Origin: Siniperca chuatsi
Lineage: Eukaryota > Chordata > Actinopteri > Centrarchiformes > Sinipercidae
Direction: 5' to 3'
DNA length: 64,000 nucleotides
Assembly: GCF_020085105.1 (NCBI RefSeq)
Contig: NC_058047.1
Coordinates: forward strand, 15,696,001 to 15,760,000
Shown here: piece by piece, positions 24,601 through 36,645 of the stretch
How positions within the stretch are numbered: the stretch's first letter is position 1
How the letters are laid out: each line of letters begins with the position of its first letter
Position numbers and translations under genes: made by a program
The notes under the pieces: model-generated
The model's database searches: none
What the model saw: only the letters and a program-made list of their open reading frames with translations
Told to the model about the DNA's origin: nothing

Positions 24601-27600
24601 TTCAGTCATTTCTGATGACTGATGTGATTCAGATTTTGATGTGAAGTGATTGGATTTGTTGCTGTTGTGCTGTGGGTTTCGCTCATTCTTGCATTGTCTG
24701 CAGGGTTGTTGCATTGAGTAAGGAAACAATTACACTGTACTGAGACTGAAATGTGTGCTGTGATTTTGTAGTAGACTAGCTTCGTGGATTTTGATGAGTT
24801 AACATTTGGCATTCACAAAGGGCTTCAGGGCTGGTGAGCTGGTTGTATTGTCTTATCCCAAAGCTGTTAAAGGCATTAAACAAAACACAGTGATAAACGC
24901 CAGTGGAGATGCACTGCAGCCCTTTTAGGTCCCTTATGGCTTTTAATCTAACTACGATTGTATCTAGTTGTAGTGCTGAAACGATTAGTTGATTGCTTGA
25001 TCAGTCCAAAAATTATTGTGATCATTTTAATCATTCATTTTGCCATTCATTTAAAAAAATAAATAAATAAATTCAAACAAAACAAGCAATTTGAATACAT
25101 AGCCCTGGGCTCTGGGAAATTGTGATTGCCATTTATCACAATTTTCAAAACAATTGATCTTAAAAAAAAAAACAGATTATTCGATAATTAAAATTATCGT
25201 TAGTTGCAGCCCTAATCTAATATTAATATAATGTGCCACACATCCGCAGGTCGTATTGTGCACCGAGGGAGTGGAGCTGTAGTAGCAGAAACTAGTTTAG
25301 AGTTCGGACTGAGCGAGGCCACCAAAGGATTGACGAAGCTTGATCTCCGTGAGCAGGAGCTGAAGGACATGGAGGTGGCCAGGAAACTACAAGAGGAGGA
25401 AATCAAAGTGAGGAAGGACACCAGAGAAGTATTAGAATTTATTTATTTGTGCATATAAAAGGTGATCAGTTTAATGCGCAAGATTATAATCAAACAGAAA
25501 AAATTTAGAAAGAGGATAATGTGTTGAAGATATTTTATGGTACATAAGTTTTATACATTTCATAACTCTTCCCCCATTAAGCTGCTAAGATCCCAAAATG
25601 TCCTGCTGTGCATGATTAAAAGTGCAGACATTAATACATGGTTATAAATACTGTAAGCCAAGACCAACCTCAAGCACTTAAACTTGGTATAACTGAAGGC
25701 TAGTCAGGTCGGATATACAAAGTCAGATATTGAGCTCATAATAAATCTGATTTCAGGACTCTGTCAGTAGGCTTATAAGTCTAAAATAATAGGCTCAGTG
25801 TAAAAAGTACAATATCAGTTCTACACACCAATGGACTTGGTGTGGTTGGGGTTATTCAGCTTTCTATCGAATTAGGTTTTTGGACGTAATAACATGAAAG
25901 AAATAATAGAAAAAACAATGTTTTGGTTTAGATGATTCAAATTGTGTGTGAAGTCTTTTTTTTTTTTGATTTAGCATGCTTAAATAAACATCACAATTGC
26001 ACTGTTGCTACATTATCTGGAGTGAAAGAACTGTATGAAAGAAGCACTGGAATGGCACGATGTGATAAATCAATATACTCTAACGTCTGTGCTGAAAATG
26101 ACTTGAAGGCTGAATGTCAAAAGAAATTCCTCAATCTCACTCATTTCCTCTGTTTATATAATGTTGGAACAGTGTGTTCCAGTCTGGGCAAAATGTGACT
26201 TTTTGATTGTTTTCTGGTTTCAGGCAAGCAAGATGCATGTGCGTGCAGCCCAAGTGGCGCAAGATGAGGTGAGTGGGCACGAAGTCTGGAAACTTTTCTT
26301 ATGCTGTCTGTCCTCTTTTTATATCCTTTTATTTCCTGAGCTCAGCCAATTGAATCTGCTATATTGTCCTATAAAGCCATGTCTAAATCAGACTCTTTCT
26401 GGCCCAAGATTAAGTGACATTTAATCCTCTTTTAGATACATATATGGTTGTGAGCAAGGAGTTTTCAGAATACAGATCTCATATGACATTAAAATACAGT
26501 GTATATATATTATATACAAATATACAAATGAAATACACGTGCCCACACATCGAATCACGTAGGATATGGAAGTTTTTCTGTTGATGTCGATGTGTCTGAT
26601 GTCTCGCTCTGGCAGGAAATCGCCCGACTGATGATGGAACAAGAGAAAAAGGAGTACAGGAAGAATCGAGAACGGGAGAATGAGAGAGAGCGGGAGAAAG
26701 AGAAGGAACGAGAGAGGGAGAGGTTGGCCATGGAAAGGAGGCGGCAAGAGGGAGACCACAGGGTAATTTTCCATAACCATACTCCTTTTAAAATATGTGC
26801 TTTTGGGATAAAATATTTTTGCAGCCTGTGACTTTATTTTATATAAAAGTGTATTTCCACTGTGGTACTAGAGCCATAATTTTAGAAACCATAATTTCTG
26901 TTTGTTTTCAGGCCAATTCGGAGGAAGCTGTCAGGCCCAGAACACGAGATGAGTATGAATACCAGAGGCAGAGGAACCAGAACAAGCCTGCCAGGTACAA
27001 GACTCTTTACTTCTTAAGACCAAATATTTCCAGTCGGTCATAAAGTAGAAACCTCAGAAATTTCATTAATGCTCTTTCTCTCTGTCTCAGGCCTCCTCAG
27101 CCTCGTGTACACGACTATGAGAATGTGAACTCTGGGTACGGCTACTTGGACCACCCCGTTCCCCCTCGCGCTCCCACCAGACCTGAGGCTGCTTTCAAAG
27201 GTATGATGTCTATGTGACAGAGTGGCTGTATGTACTTAAACTTCATCTAATTAAATAAGGATGTACCTGGTGTTTAAGGTTCACACTGGTGTTTTGTTTT
27301 TTTTGTTTTTTTTCATGATTGCGTATCAACTACAAATTGCATATTGTTAACATTACACCTTACTATTTTTGTGTAGCATGTCAGATGTTTATTCTGGCAC
27401 AGATGTGTGGGTCCAGAAAGAATGACTGTCCTGACTCCTGATTCTGGAAAGGAAGTGTTGATTTTGAATTTGCAAAAGCTAACAAAATTGCAAACAGATT
27501 TCCTCAGCTCACACACCCTGCCTATAATGTATCAATCAGGAAATAAATTGAAGATACTATCTCAATTAGTGAGTTGTGGCTTTCAGACAATGGCATTATT

Positions 27601-28109
27601 TAGGACGCTGGTGTTAAAATAGAAATCCTCATTCCTTTTGATGTTCTTAAAACTAGGGCTGCAATTAATGATTATATTCATGATTGATTAATCTGCTGAT
27701 TATTTTTCTGAATAATAGAAAAGAAAATGTCAAAAATAATAAATTACCATCACAGTTTCCCAGAGCTCAAAGTGACTCCGAGTTACCCCAAATGCAAGTA
27801 AAGAAAAGCAGCGAGTGCTCACATTTGAGAAAAATTACTGAAACATTTAATTCCCAGGGCGCCCTGTGAAGTCATGTATTTTATTGAAGCATAAACAGTG
27901 CTTGTATCACATAACTAGAAGAGCAGTTAGCATAATCAGCAGAAATAAATTCCAGATCTCGAAGAAGTAAAACTGATACTGATGTCTGAAAAGTGCAGTG
28001 CAAAAACACTACAACTACAATCCAACTCAAATTGCAGTGTGATGTTTCAAGCTGCTGATAGCTCTCTCCGTCTCTTTCATCTTTTCCAGGTGCCTATTAC
28101 AAGCGGTGA
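10345..28109 (+). CDS. ccdc50: Coiled-coil domain-containing protein 50 (Ymer)
   Basis: Twelve coding exons join in phase to 605 codons plus stop: 10345-10399, 14425-14487, 17224-17353, 19499-19589, 20299-20401, 23620-24432, 25250-25407, 26224-26268, 26616-26762, 26912-26994, 27091-27200, 28090-28109. The N terminus (KLPGVKEVCRDFAVLEDH, then SHLASN and DLQVAKKLQEEED) closely matches the vertebrate CCDC50 N-terminal domain. Exon 6 encodes a charged, Arg/Asp/Glu-rich linker. The C-terminal part carries two MIU ubiquitin-binding motifs (about 452-471 and 481-500), then a Pro/Tyr-rich end. In mammals CCDC50 is a tyrosine-phosphorylated EGFR-pathway adaptor that binds K63-linked ubiquitin and acts as an autophagy receptor for RIG-I/MDA5; its mutation causes human deafness DFNA44. 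The protein is longer than human (about 480), mainly through exon 6. Introns hold several repeats. Confidence 0.93.
13661..13973 (+). mobile_element. MITE of the GGGCTGCAACTAA family (reference copy)
   Basis: Starts AGGGCTGCAACTAATGATTA and ends TAATTGACTAATCGTTGCAG, giving imperfect terminal inverted repeats. The interior has TGTCAAAAAATGGTGAAAAA and CACATTTGAGAAGCTGAAAT. Shares these with copies at 1-236, 24972-25214, 27655-27850 and 56490-56715. About 310 bp, no coding capacity; lies in ccdc50 intron 1. Confidence 0.75.
14018..14064. repeat. Perfect 21-bp inverted repeat (hairpin, 5-base loop)
   Basis: The arm at 14018-14038 (CATGTTGCTG, TTTTTTATGAA) is exactly complementary to 14044-14064, with GAAAA between. 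It lies 45 bases after the MITE in ccdc50 intron 1. Confidence 0.9.
15283..15311. repeat. (GT)n microsatellite
   Basis: Uninterrupted GT run of about 29 bases in ccdc50 intron 2. Confidence 0.95.
17368..17389. repeat. (CA)11 microsatellite just inside ccdc50 intron 3
   Basis: The CA run starts 15 bases after the exon 3 donor (AT|GTGGGTGTC). CA-rich RNA near donors is a known binding site for hnRNP L. Confidence 0.95.
18562..18614. repeat. (AC)n microsatellite
   Basis: About 53 bases of AC repeat in ccdc50 intron 3. Confidence 0.95.
23620..24432 (+). CDS. ccdc50: ccdc50 exon 6, large low-complexity exon
   Basis: 813 bases, flanked by TTCTCCAG and a GTACC donor, phase 1 at both ends, so skipping keeps the frame. 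It encodes residues 148-419. The first part has four Tyr-Pro units at residues 174, 188, 204 and 219. The rest is RD/RE-rich (RDRDGSRDLERD and similar). In mammals the corresponding exon is skipped in the short CCDC50 isoform; the symmetric phase makes the same choice possible here. Confidence 0.85.
24972..25214 (-). mobile_element. MITE of the GGGCTGCAACTAA family beside ccdc50 exon 7
   Basis: In reverse orientation: begins GTGCTGAAACGATTAGTTGA and ends AATTATCGTTAGTTGCAGCCC. It ends about 35 bases before the exon 7 splice acceptor. Confidence 0.7.
25250..25407 (+). CDS. ccdc50: ccdc50 exon 7, first MIU motif
   Basis: Ends with REQELKDMEVARKLQEEEIK, which fits the MIU pattern (acidic residues, then a central Ala with Leu three residues on, then acidic residues). 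Its acceptor is weak: the 15 bases before the AG include few pyrimidine runs (ATGTGCCACACATCCGCAG), and a MITE ends about 35 bases upstream. Confidence 0.85.
26224..26762 (+). CDS. ccdc50: ccdc50 exons 8-9, second MIU motif split by an intron
   Basis: Exon 8 (26224-26268, 15 codons) ends QVAQDE and exon 9 (26616-26762) begins EIARLMMEQEKKEY. Together they form the second MIU. Both junctions are phase 0. Exon 9 then encodes a highly charged single helix rich in RE/KE. Confidence 0.85.
27655..27850 (+). mobile_element. MITE of the GGGCTGCAACTAA family, 3' truncated
   Basis: Begins AGGGCTGCAATTAATGATTA and shares AGAAAAGAAAATGTC and CACATTTGAGAAAAATTAC with the other copies. The right terminus is not recognisable. 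Lies in the last ccdc50 intron. Confidence 0.6.
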
Positions 28110-29865
28110 CTCAGGCTCTCTACCATGTCCAGACATGCTGTCAGTCCTCCTTCGTCCTCTTGTTTTATTTATCTTTTTGTTTTCAACCATTCGCACTCTG
28201 TTGACCAAAAGCCTTGGGACGATCTAATGAGTTGGCAATGGTATGTTTTTTTTTTTTTGTTTGTTTTTTTTTAAATACCCTCCAAAGTTGGCCCAGAGTT
28301 GAAGAAGTGGGTCTGAGTGCTGGAATCACACTCATCTTTTTCTTTTTTTTTTTATTTGTACATTGTGATGAATATTATTATTTCTTTTAACTGACTCAAC
28401 ATCAAGACAAGCCAAAATATCAGCCTTGACATAAACCCCCCTGATTCTTAGCTGTTGAAATAGAAGAACCGGCTCGTCACCTGCTGTGGTCATCCTGTGC
28501 TGATGTTCGTCCCATCTGTGGACCATGCCATCACAAGGGCTCAAGGCCTCTGCTGGATATAACCATGCAAATTTCCTCATGACTCTTCATGGGATGTGCC
28601 TGTCTGGTCCAACATGGCTGCTACAGTGTCTTAGATACCAACATGGCAGCTGCTTTGTACACCCATGCTGCAGTTCTGTTCTCTTTCCATGCTGTGCAAC
28701 GAGGTTACACAGGCCCTATCCATGAGTCACACAGAGTATGACTCTGAAGGGACACGTCTCTGTTGCTGTATAAGCCTTTATCAAGATGCTGATAGTTTTG
28801 GCTTTGACAAGTTCATCTTTTTCCAGTGCAGAGTTGGAGCTTTGTGATGATCCATGGACATTTAATTGGCTGTAGGCTGTCTTCTGCTTGTGAGGGGCAC
28901 TTGTTAACCTTGTCACCCTTAAACTGAAAGTGGATGGATGATATTCTGTGTAAGACTCACTGTTTCTATGTGCATGCTTACTGAAAGTGTACAACCGTGT
29001 ACATGCATTTCAGGTCTATATCAAATTATCAGGCTCCTTCTTTATTGTCAGAAAGGGCTAAAGCCACAAAAAGCCAATAATCTCCTCTTTGTGAATGAAC
29101 AAAATACATGTTAGCTCATATACTGCTGTACAATATATCACTTTTCTGCCACTATATCATATCGGCTGGTCGTTTACAAACCAAAACTGGCCCATAAAAG
29201 AACCAGCACCTAAATGAAATGCATGTACATTGCTTGCCTGAAGTCATGCTTGTGCTTATGGCACAGACATTGTGCGATTTAGAATATTTGTTCTTGTTTT
29301 ATTTAAATGTAAGTATCCCAATTTTTTTAATTTGTGCTACCAAATTACATTCGCCATCGTGGAAAATACAAGATTCTCTCTTCAGTCCCTTTATTTTGTA
29401 ACCCACTAGTTATAGAAAGGGAGCCTTATATCTTATTTTTATACAATATTTTGTTGGTCTTTCCTCAGATTGTTCCTTTAATTTTCTTTCTAAGCTTTCC
29501 TGCCGTCACTTCCATTCCTCTTCTCTTTGTCTCAAACTCAAAGGCAGACATGACTTCCTGCCTGCAGAAAAAGCAAACAATTCCACAATAGTTACATCTG
29601 GATGGAGGGAAATCAGTCGCAGGAAGAAACTGACATAAAATATATATATCACTGTAAAAAGGGACCTATTTTAGTGTTTTTACTGCTACAGGATCCATTA
29701 TTTTCTGTTCATATTGAATAAGGATGACAAGGAAAGTGAAGAGCACATTGAATCTTTTTAGTTTACTGAAATGTTTGTGATGGCCACAAAGTATTTCAGT
29801 CTTTGAACATTTAGTGCTGCTTCCATCTTCTCACGTTGTAATAAATGTTGCTGAAATTATAAATC
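28110..29865 (+). other. ccdc50: Probable ccdc50 3' UTR with poly(A) signal
   Basis: The stop codon at 28107-28109 falls in the last exon. The first convincing downstream poly(A) signal is AATAAA at 29840-29845, followed by a GT-rich stretch near 29905-29920. That predicts a 3' UTR of about 1.75 kb. No conserved gene lies in between. Confidence 0.5.
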
Positions 29866-32584
29866 GGCTTCCAAAATGATTCCCTCCCTGTTCAGAGGAA
29901 GTGTGAGGTGTTTGTATTGCTGAGCACACACATGCAGGTGTTATAGAATTATAATATGTGCTAATTGCTGTTGACAGAATGAGATTTGTGCCATGTTTGT
30001 CATTTTTTCAGGGACTTTAAAATGGGGGGGAAAGGTAAAAGTTGTAATTGTTGCAGAGGTACCACACCCACCAAGGTGGGACTCGTAATTTATTATTTGG
30101 TGAGAGCACCACCTTGTGGACATGTTGACAACTGACAAAGAAATGTACAAAATTAATGTGATCAGGATGCGTCTTTGTGTATTTGTGGATGTTGTGCATC
30201 AGACATTACTTTGGAATCAAGTGCTGTCTACATCAAACATCAAGTGTTAACGATTTTCTTTAATCCAGGGCTTGTATGCAATCTTACCAATCATGAATCA
30301 ACATGTGTTGGCACTTGATGTAACAGAACTTTTTTAAGTAAAATTAACAAGTTGCTTTTACCTATAGCATCTCAAAATATAATAAACTGTATCAGCATTT
30401 CCAGTGTTTATGAATATGACTCATTCATTAAGTCACAGTTAGGCCACTGAAACACATGGCACTGCTCAGTGCAATGGAGTGCAACCAGTGAAACAGAGAG
30501 GTTCAGGCCTGAAATAACCTTTATAAAATACCTTAAGGTTTCTTTAAGTAATTTCTGTATCTTACCTTTATTGCCAGAATGTCACCTAACCCAGAATGTC
30601 ACCTAACCAGAAAGGTGACACATTGTCTTCCTGTAGTACAGGTTTTAAGCTTCCCAAGAATGACAAACTGCTCTATACTCTCCCTCCAGCCACTGACCTG
30701 CTGAAACTTTTACCCCAGAGAAAGTCTGCATAGCAAAAGTAACAAAAGACATTAAGTGGCGGTGTTGGCTGACACCCAGTTTCATGCCATATTTATTCGG
30801 TATGTTACATAATGTGTCACTCACCTGTTACCAGTGTTGATAGGTAATGCTGAAGAATATTCGCACAAGTTAACTCTGCATCTCAGCAGCGCCAAATGAA
30901 AGGTAACAGTTTGAAGAAACCTGTTTGAACTATGTGTAGACCTCCAGCTGTTTGCACATGCAAATATTAACTACACTAATTCAAGCTAAAGACTGTTAAG
31001 ACAAAAATTCTACAATAGTAACTGCTGTACAAGCATTTGTTTATTTTTTGTAGGAACAGATACAAGCATATATTCACTGAAAGCATAAATTGATTGCAAC
31101 ATTTGTCCCTAGGATGGGATTTTATATTAAAAAAATAAATAAATACAAATACTTTGATCCAGTACTAATTCTATCTCTATGGTGGACTCCTATCTCAAAC
31201 TGAATCATGTGCTCAGTGTATTCAATGTAATAATTTCCTTGAGTGAATGACAGGTGGTCTTGTCAGCATTTTTAATCATGTCACTCTCAAGGCAAGTACA
31301 GAGTTACACCCATCATCTGAGAACGGCTAAATGGAGCTGGTTCACCAACATACCTGACATACTGATGCTTCTTCTGCATGTGGTAACACCACTGCCATGC
31401 CCTCAGTGGAATATGTCACAACCAAACTGCAGGAAGCTACAACTCCATAACCAGAAAAGTGATTACTGCTGCTGCTGCTGTTGGGAGACTTACAAGTTTC
31501 GAAATCAGACAGGATTCCTGTTTCACTCCTAGTGGCTTTTAGGATCTGGTGAATTTTAAAATCAAAATGCTCTTCAGATGAGACCCTGCTTGGATATCTT
31601 CTGTATTAAAAAGGAAGATTAGACATGAAGCCTACCAACATTTGGCTGGTAGCTTGTAATTTCCAATGCTGCTTTAACAGATATTGGCAAATTCTACACT
31701 GATTATGCAGATTTTGGTATTACTTTCCAGATAGCTGAGCTCAGCAGTGTTTCGTCCATTTAGCTTTCAATTTTTACAAATATAAGACATTTTTCAAAAG
31801 TTCAGTTTTGCACCTTAGCCTGAAAACTACAGTTAATCTCTTAAGAGTCTCCCATCAAAAATCCATCCAAAAAAACTTTGTGGTGCCTCTGTTTGGTCTT
31901 GGATGCACATTACACACACGACCAGAAACAATGACTGAAATTTTTGAGCACACAAATTCCCAGACAAAGTTTCCAGCTGAGCGGGTAACAGAAATGCTGT
32001 AAAAGAATCCTGTGAAGAGAAACAAGAGTTGTTGTTTTATATATCAACAATATACAATTGTGTGCAGGTGGAAATGTGTCATTGAGACATGTTTGATCAT
32101 GCTCTTTCTATACTCACAACCTACACACAATAATCCAGTAGCTCACTACTGCAAGCAAATGTATTCACGTTCAGGATCAAACTCATATATTCATATGTTG
32201 GCTTATTAATACTTAGGCTCATCACTGTGTGCGACACAATAACAGACGGTCATAGGCCAGCCGCAACAGGTGTTTGCACTGAAAACTGTCAAGAACACGG
32301 TGACATGCATCATACAGTAACTAGCAAGGCTGCTTGTTAACAGTGTTGCATAAGTGCACAGACGAAAACCGAGGTATTGAACTCACCTGTCTCCTGGCCG
32401 GTGACAACCAATCATTCAAGCGGCCTGAGAATGATGAACAAGCTGCTGTATTCACTGAGTGAAATGAACTCAGGACTGAATGTTTTTTCGTGTCTCACCT
32501 AGCAGGTAAAAGGTGAGTGCAGCTGTCTATCAACTGAAGCACGCCGTGTTGAGACACGAAGACACACCCACTTATTAGAGAGAG

Positions 32585-32623
<39 letters not shown>

Positions 32624-35600
32624 CTACCAATTACCCTCTACATACAGTAGGTCTATCCAGGTATTTATCAAAATGTAAATGTTACAGAGAGAAAATAACG
32701 ACATGTGCTCCCGTCACACCCCTTGATATGACTCTGTAAAAGAAAAAGCGCCAGTCATCTTTAATCCCATGCATTGCATGTTTTCTCTCTCTAGGCCTGA
32801 TGAGGCCTGCATAGGGAGCATCTTCAGGAAAAACCGGTAGAGGTGGTCAGAGAACTATTTTGTCAAACTTTAAACTGATCCAACCCTCAACAGACGAAAG
32901 CCAAGCTCTGTCTTTTTATGTGAGGGAATCATTACAGCCGCTGAAATTAGAAAATCAAAGAACATGAGTTAAACCTACAAGTTATTGAAACACCAGACGT
33001 TATACACTAATACTGTCTTTCTATGCCAGGTATTAGTCCTGCACTGACAGTGTTGCATCAGCAGAGTTGCCTCTGGTGCAACACCTTCAGCCACCCACTG
33101 TCTTTTCCAAAATCAGTAACAACTGCTTATATTTTAAGTGAAAGACAAACTCAAATCTATCCACCTTGCATTTGCAGAATAGAGCTCATAGTCTAACATG
33201 AGTCTGCACAGAATACATTTAGTACATTCAGATCACTTGATGTTAGGAAACCTATAATGTGAGAGATATGACAGATATTCACATTTTGTTCATATTTGTG
33301 GTCATATGCATAATGATCATCTCATCTATTCACTTGTTTTTTTCACCCTGTCTCAAAACTTCCTGTATAAAGGTAATCAAGTGAAGAATGACACTCTCAG
33401 TGACGAGTGTCTGTCTTATTTTAAAGGTTGAAGTGGAGCTGTATAAGGTGACAGCTCCTGAATGCTGGCATGTGGACAAATGCAAACATTCTCATAGTGA
33501 GGTGTAAAAATTCAGCAGGCCGTTTGGCCCGAGGCGCTCTGTGCTGTGCCTGACGCAGGAATGACATCAGACTGGTTTGTAGCACCACCTAGGCCCATGT
33601 GTGCAGGGAGTCACCCTTGTACGCATGCCAAGGCAATCCTTGGGTGCTTTGTTTAAGCTTGCACAAAAGGACGGAATATTACTGAATTTATTTTAGGATA
33701 TTGATCCACTGGTACAGTTGCAGTTAAAAGCAAGTGGCCATAGAAAGACCTAAAGAGATTCGATATAAGAAATACAATAAAACCATTTGTAGCAAAAAAT
33801 GTTAGGATTTTGTAATGACTTATGACTATTATAGGATATAGGATATGTTCCATTGACTTTTAATTAAAATGTTTCATTTTAGTCGAGCTGCAGCAATACT
33901 ACTGATTAAACGGTCTCTTTTAAACATCTTCCATCCACCAGGGACAGCACTCCAGTTGAGAGGAGAAGAAAACCTGCGGCATCTTTGATTTTACATGTTG
34001 ACTTTAATGGAAAACACCTCAACCATGATTTTTGGTGTTTTCCATGCACCTCATGTTGATTTTTTTTCTGCCTTAAAAGTGCCTACCCTAGTTTGTATTT
34101 TGTATGTATGTACAGTACCAGAGTTTTGGCATTGAAACACCTAATTAATGTTTTTAGTTACCAGTCAGTCCCCAGTCCTCCCAGAGGCCAACTGGGACCA
34201 TTGACTAGTTGAAATCAGTGTAACACTGATAATGAGATAATGCAACTAGAATATTTATAAGAACGTAATTGTTTGTCATTTGGTTCTGTGCCAGCAGGTC
34301 TACACTTGTGTATTTGATGGTTACACATTTGTGTCTGTACAACAGTTTAGTATTGCAATTAGGTCTAGTATAATCAATACTACATGCTAATATTATTTAA
34401 TACAATATATACATATACATGTACATTATATAAATTGCCCTGTGATTACAACTAGATTTGCTTTCAAAACTGCAGGGTGATAAATGCAACTTTGGAGCAG
34501 GTGTAAAGAACCTGAGGTGACTGGGATCAAAACTATAAACTACTACTACAGAGACACTGAATTCAGCATCAGGAATTGTTACAGGTGTCTCAGCATGTCC
34601 TCAGTGACACCTGTTCTACGCCTCTTGGTAGTTGACCTGCTCAGAGGGGCCACTAGATGGCATCTTCCTCACATATTTCCCAGTGTAAGATGCATCTTAT
34701 CCAGCACTTCTCTAGTTGAAACTGTGTAAGGGCTTTGCTTAGGTAAGGTTTGCTTGGTCAGTGTTTGAAGAGCTTGTTGACTTATTCATTATGTTGTAGC
34801 ATTAGTAGGTGTTGGCTGCTGTCCCCTTTGAGAAACTGTATTTATTTTTGTGTAGTGTAAAACAGCCCAACCTTCTGTCACATTCTTTACACATTTGGAC
34901 AAGACTTTGTAGAAAGCCGCATGACTTGAACCTACTTTCGATTACTAGATAAATAACTGGGTGTAATTAACTCTAGTGGCTCGCTGCTATTCCCAGAACT
35001 GAGATTACACTGTAGCTCCTCCCCGACGTCGGTTTCCTCCTTTTGTGTGATCATGGAGCACATTAGGCAGCACTTGCAGGAAGCCATGATAGACAGTTAC
35101 CTATAGAAATCCTGGGAGGTCAGTCAGTGAGAAGGACGGGACCTCCATCCTTTTCTCCTGTGCCAGGAAAAGTCCTTTTAACAGAGAACTATGATGACAA
35201 CCTGTATTTACTGCAAATTAGACAGGTGGTTATTTCATTTTACCAGAAATGAAATCTGTCTACCATAGTATTTCTTTTAAACTGGTGTTGACTTTACTGT
35301 GTTTTTTACCACTGAACTCTTCAAAAGGGCTCAGACCCTGCAATACACTGTAGTCTTAGCCAGAGTCATTCTCTTGGCATTTGTGTATCCACTGTGCTTG
35401 TTTCATCCAGTCCTGCTGTAAGTAATCAAATCAGTTTTCTGTGAACAGTTTTATTGGGATCGCAGGAGCACATCACCCATAACCGAAAGTTGTGAATTGA
35501 TGTGTGGAAAGTCATGCTCCAATTCCCACAAGGTCAACTTTGCAAGAAGGATCTAGGAAGTGGAATGTGTCTCTTTCAAGTGTGTGTTTTGTTTGTGATC

Positions 35601-36246
35601 TTTACTTCCTGTCAAGGCTGAGACAGCTCACTGTGTGGGTGATAAAGAATAGAATAGATCACTTAAGAGGGAAAACTGGTTTGGTCACTTTGGTGCATAA
35701 ACAGCAAATCTTACAGATTACAGAGAACCACACATGAGAGATACACCACAAAATATGTCAAAATGTTTCATAGCTCAGTGCAAAAAAACAGTAAAAGTTT
35801 TAATGAAAGTAATGCTGTCATGACAACATAGCACCACAGCATAGAACAAGGCTGGCCACAAAGCTTGAATAGAAAACAACTGAGAGTTTACAACTGATCT
35901 CAAAGGAGTTTCCTGAGAAAAACAACCTGCACTGTGCCTTTTTTAAACACCACATTTACACTTTCTGGCCGTTTCACATTTCAATACCACATAAACACCC
36001 AGACATTAATTTGTTAGAGGAAACAATCTCACCCTGCTGATTTTTGATAAAGACTGAAATAACAATTCAGGTTGCCTAATGTCTTTGTGTGTGTGTGTGT
36101 GTGATAAGGTCATTTTCCCTCAGTGACCTAAGTGTAATAATGTGTTTATAATGTCATCTTAGCCCTTTGAATTGGCCAGAGTTTGTCCTCTATCCATTTG
36201 GGCAGTCAAGCGTAGGCCAAATTAATTCGTCTGTGTAACAAGACCT
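29866..36246. other. Intergenic, no gene supported (ccdc50 to cldn1, first part)
   Basis: Both strands carry only short interrupted frames. A 17-base unit (CCAGAATGTCACCTAAC) is tandemly doubled at 30574-30607. A donor-like CAG|GTGAGT exists on the minus strand near 32373, but no coding exon accompanies it. 33480-33660 is locally GC-richer with no recognised content. Confidence 0.4.
32577..32621. repeat. (GA)n microsatellite
   Basis: About 45 bases of AG repeat with one GC interruption. Confidence 0.95.
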
Positions 36247-36645
36247 ACAGCCATGCTAGCAGCTCTTAGCACTTAGACGTAGCTGTGCTTTGAGCTAAAT
36301 GCTAACACACTCACAATGAGAGAACGAACAGAGTAGGACAGAACTGAACTGAAATGGAGGCTGGTGCCACCTCAGCACCCCATGACCCTGCTGTCCATCT
36401 CTCCGCGTGAGAGATAAAGTTCAGCTGAGGCTGATGAGAATGTCATTGGTTATTTAGTAAGAAACCAAAGTACTGAACAAATGAAATAAAATGATGATGA
36501 AGATGATGGTGCTAGATAAAAAGTTAGGGGATCACCAAAGTTACTACAGTTCATCCTGAAGGGAACATCTGTACCACATTTCATGGCAATCCATCCAATA
36601 CTTGTGATAGTTCAGTCTGGACCAAAGTGGTGGATCGAACGACCA
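36247..36645 (+). repeat. Teleost interspersed repeat with GCTAACA and TTTCATGGCAATCCATCC phrases
   Basis: It holds phrases I know from a very common fish repeat: TGTGCTTTGAGCTAAATGCT, GCTGAGGCTGATGAGAATGT, GGGGATCACCAAAGTTACTA, TTTCATGGCAATCCATCCAA and TCAGTCTGGACCAAAGTGGT. These occur in the usual order. The copy is old and partly replaced. Non-coding. Confidence 0.6.

Noticed and set aside
32360-32560. Possible first exon of a minus-strand gene (donor-like sites near 32373 and 32502)
   Set aside because: No coding exon or conserved protein was found downstream on that strand, so the sites alone are not enough.
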